Of a DNA stretch of 64,000 nt, positions 19,817 through 28,606 are shown piece after piece; the stretch's first letter is position 1, and each line of letters begins with the position of its first letter. The notes beneath the pieces were generated by a model that was not told the origin of the DNA, did no database searches, and worked only from the letters and a program-made list of their open reading frames with translations. The stretch is from Chitiniphilus eburneus (GTDB lineage Bacteria; Pseudomonadota; Gammaproteobacteria; Burkholderiales; Chitinibacteraceae): positions 124,001 to 188,000 of the forward strand of contig NZ_SUMF01000001.1 of NCBI RefSeq assembly GCF_005048205.1, in the 5' to 3' direction. The position numbers and the translations under genes were made by a program.

Positions 19817-20721
19817 GTCGGCGCGACCTGATCCTGAGCGAGCTGGGGCTGACCCCGCTGTGGGTACGTCCCGAACTGCTCGCCGAGCCGGAAGCGGTCG
19901 CGGAGCCGGAAATCGCCGCTCGCATCGCCCCCGTGGCGGATGATGCCCCCCCGCCACCGGTCCGCCGCGAAGCACCCGTGATCGTCGTCCCGCATACCCA
20001 GCCGGAGCGCGCTCCCAGCGCGCCGGCCCCCACGGCGGCGCCTGTCCGGCCTGCCGCACCACCGCCACGCGGCAATGGCGGACCGAGCGTCCACGCCACC
20101 ATCGCACCACTGGCCGAGGCCGATTCGAGCCGCGCGCGCGATATCGCCGCGATGGATTGGGCCACCTTGCAACAGGCCGTCACCGGCTGTACCGCCTGCG
20201 GGCTGTGCAAGACCCGCACCCATGCCGTGTTCGGCGTGGGCAACCCGCAGGCCGAGCTACTGGTGGTCGGCGAAGCGCCGGGCGCGGAAGAGGATCGCCA
20301 GGGCGAGCCCTTCGTCGGCGCCGCCGGCAAACTGCTGGACAACATGCTGGCCGCCATCGGCGAAAAGCGTGGCGAGCGCGTGTTCATCGCCAATGTCCTC
20401 AAATGCCGCCCGCCCGGCAACCGCAACCCGCAGCCGGAAGAAGTGTTGCAGTGCGCGCCGCTGCTGGCGCGGCAGATCGAACTGATTCGTCCCCGGCTGA
20501 TCTTCGCCATCGGCCGCTTCGCGATCCAGACACTGTTGCAGACCGACGCCCCGGTGGGCGCGTTACGCGGCAAGCTGCATCAGGTGAACGATATCCCCGT
20601 GGTCGTGGGTTATCACCCGGCCTATCTGCTGCGCAACCTGCCGGACAAGGCGCGCGCCTGGCGCGACCTGCTGCTGGTGCAACAACGGCTGCAAGCGCTG
20701 ACCGCCGCATCACGGGACTGA
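19813..20721 (+). CDS. Family 4 (Fe-S) uracil-DNA glycosylase
   Basis: This enzyme removes uracil from DNA. The C-terminal 190 residues carry the family 4 signatures: cysteines in [17 protein letters not shown], motif [18 protein letters not shown], the second cysteine pair region [17 protein letters not shown] plus VLQC, and motif [11 protein letters not shown]. The four cysteines should bind a 4Fe-4S cluster. The N-terminal 110 residues are a Pro/Ala-rich low-complexity extension, longer than in thermophilic family 4 enzymes but common in betaproteobacteria. Translationally coupled to rimI. Confidence 0.93.
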   Translation: MSRRDLILSELGLTPLWVRPELLAEPEAVAEPEIAARIAPVADDAPPPPVRREAPVIVVPHTQPERAPSAPAPTAAPVRPAAPPPRGNGGPSVHATIAPLAEADSSRARDIAAMDWATLQQAVTGCTACGLCKTRTHAVFGVGNPQAELLVVGEAPGAEEDRQGEPFVGAAGKLLDNMLAAIGEKRGERVFIANVLKCRPPGNRNPQPEEVLQCAPLLARQIELIRPRLIFAIGRFAIQTLLQTDAPVGALRGKLHQVNDIPVVVGYHPAYLLRNLPDKARAWRDLLLVQQRLQALTAASRD

Positions 20722-20829
20722 TCCTGCGTTACCCGGCGAGCGGAAAGCGCGGAGAAAGCGCCCGCGAGCTTGCCGCCTGTCGGTACACAAGGTATCAATG
20801 AAAGGGTCCATGCCCCAGGCTGCCCGCCC

Positions 20830-23382
20830 ATGTCGTTCCGTTCCCGACTTTATCCGCTGCTGCGCCTGGCCATCCTCCTCCTGACGCTGGCGCTCTGCGT
20901 CGCCTGCTTCGTCTGCGCCGCATGGCTGGAACGCAGCGCCAACCAGGCTCAGTACGCCCGCGCGCAACAGGATGCGCAACGCACCACCAGCCTGCTGAAC
21001 GGCTGGATCGACACCCGACGCCAGGCGCTGCGCGGCATGGCGGCACTGTTCATCGGCTCCGACGACGTGGACGCCCACGAGTTCGCCAAGGCGGCCGACG
21101 CGCTGCAAAACAGCGCGGACGATGGCAACCGCCTGCCGCTGGCCTACGCCGAGGTGGACCAACAGCGGAAGTTGCGTATCGTCTACAGCGCCGGCCTGGA
21201 GCAACTGCCTCCCGGACTGGATGTCAGCGACAAGCCAGCACTGACGCAGACGCTGCAATACGCCACCGAGGAAAACCGCAGCACCCGGCTCGGCCCCTTG
21301 TTCACCACCGTGCTGGGCGACTGGCGCGCCTATCACGTCTACCCGATGGTCCATCACGACCGTCACAGCCTGGTACTCACCCCCATCGACTTCGTCAGCA
21401 TGGTCGATACCCTGCCCAGCAACGGCATGTTGTTGCGGCTGGCGATCTCGGTGGATGGGGAACCGCCACGCTTCGTCTTCGGCGACGACCGGCGGGCCCC
21501 GGGCAGCCTGTTCACGATTCCGGTCCGGCAATCCCGCGTCGGCGCCACCTGGTACTGGTACTGGGATGTCCTGCCCGGCTACGTGGGCGACCAGTGGTAT
21601 GTCCACTCGCTGGCCAACCTGATCCGCTATGGCGGGCTGGTCGCGCTGCTGAGCCTGTGCATGGCCGCGCTGATCCTGCTGGAACTGTATGCGCGCAGCC
21701 AGCGCCGGGAGGCGGAGCTGGCGCAGGCGCACGCCAAGCTGGAGGAAAGCGAGCACCATTACCGCACGCTGGTCGATCAGATGCCGGGCACCGTGTTCCG
21801 CTGCCGCATCGACCCGGACTGGACCATGCTCTACCTCAGCCCCGGCATCGTGACGCTGACCGGCCTGCAACCCGAGGACCTCGTCCATAACCGGTCCCGC
21901 AGTTTTAACTCGCTGATCCATCCCGACGACCAAGGCCCCGTACGGCACAAGGTGCAGTATGCCTTGCTGGACGAAACCCCCTACGAAGTCGAGTACCGCA
22001 TCCAGTCGCCGGATGGCCGCACTCGCTGGGTCTATGAGCGGGGGCGCGCCACGCATATCGGCATGGAACGCTATGTGGACGGCGTGCTGCTGGATATCAG
22101 CGAGCGCAAGGAGGCCGAAACCCAGCGCGAGAATGCGATCCGCACACTGCGCGCCATCATCAACAACACGCCCAACGTCGCCATCCAGGGCTACGATCCG
22201 GACGGGCGCGTGTTGTTCTGGAACCATGCCAGCGAAAAGCTGTTCGGCTGGAGCGAGGAAGAAGCCATCGGGCAACTGGCCAGCGATTTCATGTTCACCG
22301 AGGTGGATCACCACAACTTCGTCGGCGTCCTCCATCACATCGCCGCCACCGGCGAAGCCACCGAACCGACCGAATGGCCGGTACAACGCCGCGACGGCAC
22401 CCAGGCCTGGACACTTTCCACCCAGTTCGCCATCGGGCTGGAAGACGACAAGACCGGCTTCGTCTGCATGGATGTGGATATCACCGTCCGCAAGCAGTAC
22501 GAGGATGAACTGCGACGCACCCGCGACCGGCTGGAGGAATCGGTGGTCGAGCGCACGCGCGAACTGAGCGAAGCCAACGACGAACTGAAGCACGCAATGC
22601 ACCAACTGGTGCAATCGGAAAAGCTCGCCAGCCTGGGCAATCTGGTGGCGGGGATCGCCCACGAACTCAATACGCCGCTGGGCAATACCGTCACCGTCTC
22701 GTCCACGCTGCGGCAGAAAGTGGCCGAATTCGAGACGCTGCTTAATGAAAACCGGCTGAAGCGTTCCGAACTGGGCAGCTTCGTCGCCACCTGCACCGAA
22801 GCGGCGATGCTGATCGAAAAAAGCGCGCAGCGCGCCAGCGAGCTGATCAGCAACTTCAAGCAGGTGGCCGTGGATACCGCCAGCACCCGCCGCCGCGATT
22901 TCGACCTGAAACAGACGGTGGAAGAAGTGCTCTCCACCCTGCGCCCGCAGTTCAAGCATTCGCCGCACCAGGTGATGACCGATCTGCCCGCCAATGTGCA
23001 TCTGCAAAGCTATCCCGGCCCGCTGGAGCAGATCATCACCAACCTGGTGACCAACTCGCTCACCCATGCCTTTCCGGACGGCCGTGCCGGCACCATCCGC
23101 ATCAGCATGGCCGACGTGAACGACAACCAGGTGCAGTTGGTCTACGAAGATGACGGCATCGGCATCCCCGATGCGCTCAAACGGCGGGTATTCGATCCCT
23201 TCTTCACCACCCGCCTGGGCCTGGGTGGCAGCGGCCTGGGCCTGTACATCGTCTACAACCTGGTACACAGCGTGCTGGGCGGCCGTCTGGAACTTTCACC
23301 CGGCGAAGGCGCCGGAGTACGCTTCATACTGACCTTGCCTCGCATCGCGCCCTTGCCGCAGGAAAATCCGACGCATGACTGA
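20830..23382 (+). CDS. Membrane sensor histidine kinase with two PAS domains
   Basis: The 850-residue protein has a membrane anchor (about residues 8-30), a periplasmic sensor region of about 230 residues resembling CHASE domains, a second membrane helix (about 262-283), a short coiled coil, two PAS domains (about 305-430 and 440-560; the first with IHPDDQGPVRH), another coiled coil, then the kinase core. The H-box IAHELNTPLGN places the phosphorylated His near residue 611; the N-box EQIITNLVTNSLTHAF, G1 DDGIGIP and G2 GSGLGLYIVYNLV are intact. The stop overlaps the start of the regulator gene by eight bases, so the two form a cognate pair. Signal unknown. Confidence 0.9.
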   Translation: MSFRSRLYPLLRLAILLLTLALCVACFVCAAWLERSANQAQYARAQQDAQRTTSLLNGWIDTRRQALRGMAALFIGSDDVDAHEFAKAADALQNSADDGNRLPLAYAEVDQQRKLRIVYSAGLEQLPPGLDVSDKPALTQTLQYATEENRSTRLGPLFTTVLGDWRAYHVYPMVHHDRHSLVLTPIDFVSMVDTLPSNGMLLRLAISVDGEPPRFVFGDDRRAPGSLFTIPVRQSRVGATWYWYWDVLPGYVGDQWYVHSLANLIRYGGLVALLSLCMAALILLELYARSQRREAELAQAHAKLEESEHHYRTLVDQMPGTVFRCRIDPDWTMLYLSPGIVTLTGLQPEDLVHNRSRSFNSLIHPDDQGPVRHKVQYALLDETPYEVEYRIQSPDGRTRWVYERGRATHIGMERYVDGVLLDISERKEAETQRENAIRTLRAIINNTPNVAIQGYDPDGRVLFWNHASEKLFGWSEEEAIGQLASDFMFTEVDHHNFVGVLHHIAATGEATEPTEWPVQRRDGTQAWTLSTQFAIGLEDDKTGFVCMDVDITVRKQYEDELRRTRDRLEESVVERTRELSEANDELKHAMHQLVQSEKLASLGNLVAGIAHELNTPLGNTVTVSSTLRQKVAEFETLLNENRLKRSELGSFVATCTEAAMLIEKSAQRASELISNFKQVAVDTASTRRRDFDLKQTVEEVLSTLRPQFKHSPHQVMTDLPANVHLQSYPGPLEQIITNLVTNSLTHAFPDGRAGTIRISMADVNDNQVQLVYEDDGIGIPDALKRRVFDPFFTTRLGLGGSGLGLYIVYNLVHSVLGGRLELSPGEGAGVRFILTLPRIAPLPQENPTHD

Positions 23383-25597
23383 CCCGAACAACGACGAATT
23401 GATCCTGTTCGAAGACGAAGCCACCAGCCCCCGCCGCGCACTGAACCACTGGCCGGTCCTGGTGATCGACGACGATGACGAAGTCCATGCCGCCACCCGC
23501 TTCGCCCTCGCCGATCAACCCATCCTGGGCCGCAACCTGGAGCTGGTACACGCCCACTCCGCCGCCGAGGCCCGCGCCATACTGGCCACGCGTCGCGATT
23601 TCGCGGTCATCCTGCTCGATGTGGTGATGGAAACCGACGACGCCGGCCTGGCGCTGGTCGGCCATATCCGCGAAACGCTGGGCATGTGGGAATGCCGCAT
23701 CATCCTGCGCACCGGCCAGCCGGGCTATGCACCGGAACTGACAGTCTTCAACAACTACGACATCAACGACTACCGCACCAAGGCCGAACTGACACGCACC
23801 CGGCTGATCACCGCCATCACCGCCGCACTGCGCTCGTTCGACCAGATCCGCACCATTGCCGAAAACCGGCGCGGCCTGGAGCTGATCGTCAAGGCCGTTG
23901 CCGACCTGATGGAACAGCATGCGCTGACCCAGTTCGCCGAGGGTGTGCTTACGCAGATGACCGCACTGCTCAAGCTGCCGCTGGATGGCATCGTCTGCGC
24001 CCAGCGCGGCTCGCCGTTCGACGAAGACCGTGATCGGCTGTATATCGTCGGCGCCGCCGGCAAATTGGCGCCGCTGATCGCCGCGCCGCTCGACGAGCTG
24101 GACGACTACAGGGTGCGCCAGTCGATCGAACAGACCATCGAGAGCGGCCAGCACCAGTTCGGACTGGACCATACCACCCTCTATCTGCGCGGCGCCGAGC
24201 AGGAAGGCGCCGTCTACCTCGATACCGGCTGCCCGCTGTCCGAAGCCGACCGCCAGTTGGTGGAAGTGTTCACGGCCAATATCTCGGCGTGTTTCAGCAA
24301 TCTCAATTTCATGGAGAAGCTGAACTTTGCCGCGTATCACGATTCGCTTACCCATCTGTCCAACCGCAGCAACTTCATCGTGCAACTGGAACACGCACTT
24401 CGCGACCCGACACCGGGCCAGGTGGCAGTGCTGATCGACATCGACCACTTCGCCGACATCAACGACGGGCTGGGGCACGATATCGGCAATGAACTACTGG
24501 TGGCCGTGGCCACGCGGCTGGAGGAGGCACTCTACGGCGACTGTCGGCTGGCGCGCATCGGCGCCGACGTGTTCGGCGTGCTGGGCAAGGAATCGCTGCT
24601 GGGCCCCGATACGCTGACCCGCCTGTTCTCGACCCCGTTCGAAGTGGGCGAACACCTGCTGCCGGTGAATGTGAAGCTGGGCTATTGCCGGCTAGAGGAT
24701 GGCGGTGGCTCCGGCTTCAACCTGCTCAAGCGCGCCAACATCGCGCTCAATGGCGCGAAGAAACACCTGTCCGCCGATTTCGATTACTTCAGTTGTGACA
24801 TGGAAGAACACACGCGCTGGCGGCTGGACCTGATCCGCCAGCTCAAGCACGACTTCCACGCAGAGAAATTGGCGGTCTGGTATCAGCCGCAGGTGGCGAT
24901 CCACACCGGCGAAGTGGTGGGCGTCGAAGCACTGCTGCGCTGGCCGAGCAGCGACTCCGGCTTCGTCCAGCCGCCGTCGGTGTTCGTGCCGCTGGCCGAA
25001 TACTCCGGGCTGATCGTCGAGATCGGCGAGTGGGTGCTGCGCGAGGCGTGTACGGCGTATCACACCCTGTCGTCGTTGCAGGAAAGCTCGCTGCGCATCG
25101 CGGTGAACGTCAGCATGCCGCAGTTCCGTACCGGCAACCTCACCGAGCGCGTCGCCATGTTGCTGGGCAGCAGCCGCGTACCGCCATCGGCGCTGGAGCT
25201 GGAAATCACCGAAAGCATCGCCATGGATGAACCCAAGACCGTGATCGCCGCGCTGGAAGGGCTGCGCGCGCTGGGCATCAGCGTGGCCATCGACGACTTC
25301 GGCACCGGCTATTCGTCGCTGGCGCAACTGCGCGCCCTACCCATCGACCGGCTGAAGATCGACCGCGCCTTTGTTGATGAAATCCGCGACGGGCGCGGCG
25401 GCCTGTTCGCCGAAACCATCGTCACGCTGGGCAAGAAGCTGGGCCTGCGGCTGATCGCCGAAGGCGTGGAAACGCCAGAGCAGGCCGGCTTCCTGCGGGC
25501 GCTGGGCTGCGGCGAAGCGCAGGGCTTTTTCTATGCCAGGCCGATGCCGCTGGAGGAACTGAGTCACTGGCTGGCGGCACGCCAGGTCCGACAGTGA
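23375..25597 (+). CDS. Response regulator with DUF3369, degenerate GGDEF and intact EAL domains
   Basis: This 740-residue protein is the likely target of the preceding kinase. Order: receiver domain (about residues 27-155, phospho-Asp in ILLDVVM, conserved Lys in YRTKAEL), a DUF3369 domain (about 160-310), a GGDEF domain (about 320-490) and an EAL domain (about 495-735). In the GGDEF domain the signature is RIGADVFG near residue 397, so diguanylate cyclase activity is unlikely. The EAL domain keeps EALLRW, the DDFGTGYSSL loop and EGVET, so it should hydrolyse cyclic di-GMP. Expected output: phosphorylation-controlled c-di-GMP breakdown. Confidence 0.9.
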   Translation: MTDPNNDELILFEDEATSPRRALNHWPVLVIDDDDEVHAATRFALADQPILGRNLELVHAHSAAEARAILATRRDFAVILLDVVMETDDAGLALVGHIRETLGMWECRIILRTGQPGYAPELTVFNNYDINDYRTKAELTRTRLITAITAALRSFDQIRTIAENRRGLELIVKAVADLMEQHALTQFAEGVLTQMTALLKLPLDGIVCAQRGSPFDEDRDRLYIVGAAGKLAPLIAAPLDELDDYRVRQSIEQTIESGQHQFGLDHTTLYLRGAEQEGAVYLDTGCPLSEADRQLVEVFTANISACFSNLNFMEKLNFAAYHDSLTHLSNRSNFIVQLEHALRDPTPGQVAVLIDIDHFADINDGLGHDIGNELLVAVATRLEEALYGDCRLARIGADVFGVLGKESLLGPDTLTRLFSTPFEVGEHLLPVNVKLGYCRLEDGGGSGFNLLKRANIALNGAKKHLSADFDYFSCDMEEHTRWRLDLIRQLKHDFHAEKLAVWYQPQVAIHTGEVVGVEALLRWPSSDSGFVQPPSVFVPLAEYSGLIVEIGEWVLREACTAYHTLSSLQESSLRIAVNVSMPQFRTGNLTERVAMLLGSSRVPPSALELEITESIAMDEPKTVIAALEGLRALGISVAIDDFGTGYSSLAQLRALPIDRLKIDRAFVDEIRDGRGGLFAETIVTLGKKLGLRLIAEGVETPEQAGFLRALGCGEAQGFFYARPMPLEELSHWLAARQVRQ

Positions 25598-25617
25598 ACG
25601 CGGAAACGCAGGCAATG

Positions 25618-25646
25618 AAAAAGCCGCTGTGGTCCAGCGGCTTTTT
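25618..25646. terminator. Bidirectional terminator between the EAL regulator and cysB
   Basis: AAAAAGCCGCTG pairs with CAGCGGCTTTTT around a short loop. The A-run and T-run on the two arms let it serve both convergent genes. Confidence 0.85.
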
Positions 25647-25662
25647 CATTCCGAGGCGGCGA

Positions 25663-26610
25663 TCATTCGTCGTCGGCGTCGCCCGGCTCGCACAGCAGGT
25701 TTTCCCGCACCACGTCGCGCGTCAGGTGCGGCGCGAACAACTGGATGAAATCGAACGCATAGCCCCGCAGGTAAGCATCCTTGCGGATACCGATGTGAGT
25801 GGTCGATTTCTCGAACAGATGTCCGGCGCCGACCGCGGTAAGCCCGATATCGTGTTCCGGCTCGAACGCCATGCTGGCGATCAGCCCCACGCCCAGCCCC
25901 AGCCGCACATAAGTCTTGATGACGTCAGTATCGATGGCGGTCAGCACCACGTTGGGCACAAGGCCGGCATCCTCGAAGGCACGGTTGATCCTGCTACGGC
26001 CGGTGAAAGCGAAGTCATAGGTGATCAGCGGGTAGGCGCAGATGTCTTCCAGCGTGAGCGGCCGCTCCAGCGCCGACAGTGGATGCCCACCGGGCACGAC
26101 CAGATCGCGGTTCCAGTCGTAGCAATCCAGCATCGCCAGTTCGGGGTAATGGTCGATCCCCTCGGTGGCAACCGCCAGGTCCGCCTCGCCTTCCACCACC
26201 ATCTCGCTGATCTGGGTGGGGCTGCCCTGCTTGATCGACAGCCGCACCTTGGGATAGCGCTCCAGGAACGCCTTCACCGTTGCCGGCAATGCGTAGCGCG
26301 CCTGAGTGTGCGTGGTGGCGATGGTCAGGCTGCCGCCCTCCACGTTGACGAACTCCTCGCCAATGCGCTTCAGATTGCGCGCCTGCATCAGCATGCGTTC
26401 GGAAATCCGCAGGATCTCGCGCCCCGGCGCGGTCACGTCCACCACGCGCTTGCCATTGCGAATGAAGATCTGCACGCCCAGTTCGTCTTCCAGCAAACGA
26501 ATCTGCTTGGAAATGCCCGGCTGGGAGGTATGCAGCTTTTCCGCCGCCTCGGAAACGTTGAGCCCCTGTTTGGCCACTTCGACCAGATAGCGCAACTGTT
26601 GCAGTTTCAT
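25663..26610 (-). CDS. cysB: LysR-type regulator of cysteine biosynthesis, CysB
   Basis: CysB activates sulfate assimilation genes in response to N-acetylserine. The 315-residue product begins MKLQQLRYLVEVAKQGLNVS with the winged-helix motif SEAAEKLHTSQPGISKQIRLLE, followed by the CysB-type effector domain (TTHTQARYALPATVKAF, KQGSPTQI). Length matches CysB/Cbl. It is divergent from the TauE/SafE permease gene and close to cysH, consistent with sulfur control. The 105-base divergent region is AT-rich and a natural place for CysB binding. Confidence 0.93.
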   Translation of the reverse strand: MKLQQLRYLVEVAKQGLNVSEAAEKLHTSQPGISKQIRLLEDELGVQIFIRNGKRVVDVTAPGREILRISERMLMQARNLKRIGEEFVNVEGGSLTIATTHTQARYALPATVKAFLERYPKVRLSIKQGSPTQISEMVVEGEADLAVATEGIDHYPELAMLDCYDWNRDLVVPGGHPLSALERPLTLEDICAYPLITYDFAFTGRSRINRAFEDAGLVPNVVLTAIDTDVIKTYVRLGLGVGLIASMAFEPEHDIGLTAVGAGHLFEKSTTHIGIRKDAYLRGYAFDFIQLFAPHLTRDVVRENLLCEPGDADDE

Positions 26611-26715
26611 GGATGCCGTCCGTTGGTATAACCGACTCTTCTAAAATCCTAACACAACAGTATATGGGCTTATAAATCGCGTTGCTATGATCGGCGCTCG
26701 AACATAGGAACGAAA

Positions 26716-27495
26716 ATGGAATTCGGTTTCATCATCGCCGGCTTGGCAGTGGGTTTCATCGTGGGCATGACCGGCGTGGGCGGCGGCTCGCTGATGACGC
26801 CGATCCTGCTGTTCTTCGGTATCCACCCCGCCACGGCAGTCGGCACCGATCTGCTCTACGCATCCATCACCAAGGCCGGTGGCGTGCTGGTGCATCACAA
26901 GCACCGCAACATCGACTGGAAAATCACTGGCTGGCTGGCCATCGGCAGCGTACCGGCCGCGCTGGTCACCGTGGCCGCGCTGCACCAGATGCGCGCCGAA
27001 ACCGAGACAATCAACCTCGTCATCAAGCACTCGCTCGGCATCGCCCTGATGCTGACCGCGGTAGCCATCGTCTTCAAGCAGCACCTGCTGCGCTTTGCCC
27101 AGCGCCATGTCGGTGTCTCCAGCGATCTGCACGGCGGTTTGCAGCGACGCTGGAGCACCATCGCCACTGGCGCGATACTCGGCGTGATCGTCACATTGTC
27201 GTCGATCGGCGCCGGGGCCATCGGCACCATCGCGCTGTTCCTGCTGTTTCCGCTGCTGCCCACCGCGCGGCTGGTCGGCACCGAGATCGCGCATGCCGTA
27301 CCGCTCACCCTGGTCGCCGGCCTTGGCCATGCCGGCCTCGGCAACATGGACTGGGGTCTGCTGGCCAACCTGCTGGTCGGCTCGCTGCCCGGCATCTACC
27401 TGGGCAGCCAACTGACGGGACGCATGCCGGACCATATACTGCGACCCGTGCTGGCCGGCATGCTGGTGGTGGTTGGCGGCAAACTGGTGTTCTAG
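26716..27495 (+). CDS. TauE/SafE family sulfite or sulfonate-type permease
   Basis: The 259-residue membrane protein starts MEFGFIIAGLAVGFIVGMTGVGGGSLMTP, the hallmark glycine-rich first repeat of TauE/SafE transporters, and has about seven to eight helices, with a second half containing LSSIGAGAIGTIALFLLFPLLP. Members export or import sulfite, sulfoacetate or other organosulfur anions, but substrate cannot be read from sequence. Context beside cysB and cysH suggests sulfite or sulfate handling. The stop codon TAG coincides with the first bases of a MITE-like element (27492-27663), so the natural end of the protein may have been altered by insertion. Confidence 0.85.
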   Translation: MEFGFIIAGLAVGFIVGMTGVGGGSLMTPILLFFGIHPATAVGTDLLYASITKAGGVLVHHKHRNIDWKITGWLAIGSVPAALVTVAALHQMRAETETINLVIKHSLGIALMLTAVAIVFKQHLLRFAQRHVGVSSDLHGGLQRRWSTIATGAILGVIVTLSSIGAGAIGTIALFLLFPLLPTARLVGTEIAHAVPLTLVAGLGHAGLGNMDWGLLANLLVGSLPGIYLGSQLTGRMPDHILRPVLAGMLVVVGGKLVF

Positions 27496-27663
27496 GGCGC
27501 GTCGTCATGTGTATCACGACAGCGTTCGGTGCAGTTCGGGATGCAGCGCAAGGAGTTGGACGCGCGGCGGTATGGACACCGCAAGCGGCCAGCGACATCG
27601 CGCGGCGCCCGAAAAGCGCCGAACCCGCAGCGCTGCCGCGATACATGTGACGACGCGCCCTAG
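27492..27663. mobile_element. MITE-like element 1 with CTAGGGCG terminal inverted repeats
   Basis: The 24-base ends (27492-27515 and 27640-27663) are inverted repeats matching at 22 positions, starting CTAGGGCGCGTCGTCA. CTAG at both ends may be a palindromic target duplication. The 172-base element has no convincing gene. Its interior holds further partial inverted repeats. It starts at the stop codon of the TauE/SafE gene and ends 5 bases before a TAGAAT -10-like hexamer (27669-27674) of cysH, so its right end occupies the cysH -35 region. A second, longer element with related ends lies at 53225-53494. Confidence 0.75.
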
Positions 27664-27716
27664 GACAGTAGAATTCGCCTTCGCAGCAGGCCCACCCCGT
27701 CGTTCTGGAGCAGACC

Positions 27717-28427
27717 ATGGATTTCGAACACAAGCTCGCCGATACGCTGGCGATCCTGCAACGCATCGCCGCTGAGCACAGCCCGGCGGTGTTCGCCAAC
27801 TCGTACGGCGCCGAGGACATGGTCCTCACCGACCTGATCGCCCGGCACGGCATCGGTATCGCGCTGTTCAGCCTGGATACCGGCCGCCTGCCGGCCGAAA
27901 CCTATGACCTGATGGCCAAGGTGCGCACCAGCTATCCGCAAGCCCAGGTGGTGACGTTCTTCCCCAGCGCCGCCAGCGTCGAGCGCTATGTGAACGACAA
28001 GGGCATCAATGCCTTTTACGAATCGGTGGATCTGCGCAAGGAATGCTGCCGCATCCGCAAGCTGGAGCCACTCTCGCGCGCACTGGCCGGCAAGAAGGCG
28101 TGGGTGACGGGGCTGCGCCGCGAGCAATCGCCCACCCGCTCCGACATGACCGTCCAGGAATGGGACGCCAGCAATGGCCTGGAAAAATTCAACCCGCTGC
28201 TGGAATGGATCGAAAAGGAAGTCTGGGCCTACATCAAGGCGAATGGCGTTCCCTACAACGCGCTGCATGACCAGTTCTACCCCTCCATCGGCTGCGCGCC
28301 CTGTACCCGCTCCGTCGCCATGGGCGAGGACGTGCGCGCCGGACGCTGGTGGTGGGAAAACCCCGACCTGAAGGAGTGCGGCCTGCACAGCGCGGGCGTC
28401 TCGGCGATCTCGCCGCTGCCTCGCTGA
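27717..28427 (+). CDS. cysH: Assimilatory adenylylsulfate (APS) reductase, Fe-S CysH type
   Basis: CysH reduces activated sulfate to sulfite using thioredoxin. The 236-residue product has the nucleotide-binding motif NSYGAEDMVLTD, LDTGRLPAETY, and the C-terminal catalytic ECGLH. It also has both cysteine pairs, ECCRIRK and GCAPCTR, which bind a 4Fe-4S cluster and mark the APS-reducing form rather than the cluster-free PAPS reductase of enterobacteria. The MITE-like element lies immediately upstream in the promoter region. A strong terminator follows. Confidence 0.94.
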   Translation: MDFEHKLADTLAILQRIAAEHSPAVFANSYGAEDMVLTDLIARHGIGIALFSLDTGRLPAETYDLMAKVRTSYPQAQVVTFFPSAASVERYVNDKGINAFYESVDLRKECCRIRKLEPLSRALAGKKAWVTGLRREQSPTRSDMTVQEWDASNGLEKFNPLLEWIEKEVWAYIKANGVPYNALHDQFYPSIGCAPCTRSVAMGEDVRAGRWWWENPDLKECGLHSAGVSAISPLPR

Positions 28428-28449
28428 ACGCCCCACCACTGTTATCCCT

Positions 28450-28477
28450 ACGCCCCACCGCCTGGTGGGGCGTTTTT
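28450..28477 (+). terminator. Intrinsic terminator after cysH
   Basis: ACGCCCCACC and GGTGGGGCGT pair around GCCT, followed by TTTT. It is 22 bases beyond the cysH stop. Confidence 0.88.
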
Positions 28478-28606
28478 CGTTTCGGCGCGACACCACCACG
28501 ACCTCGTGGTACACCGTGCGAATGTCACAGGGCTCGGCACGGCGAGAACGATATCCGCCGGCTATAGTCGTTGAACGATTCAACGGACTTTTCCGCGAGG
28601 CTGCCC

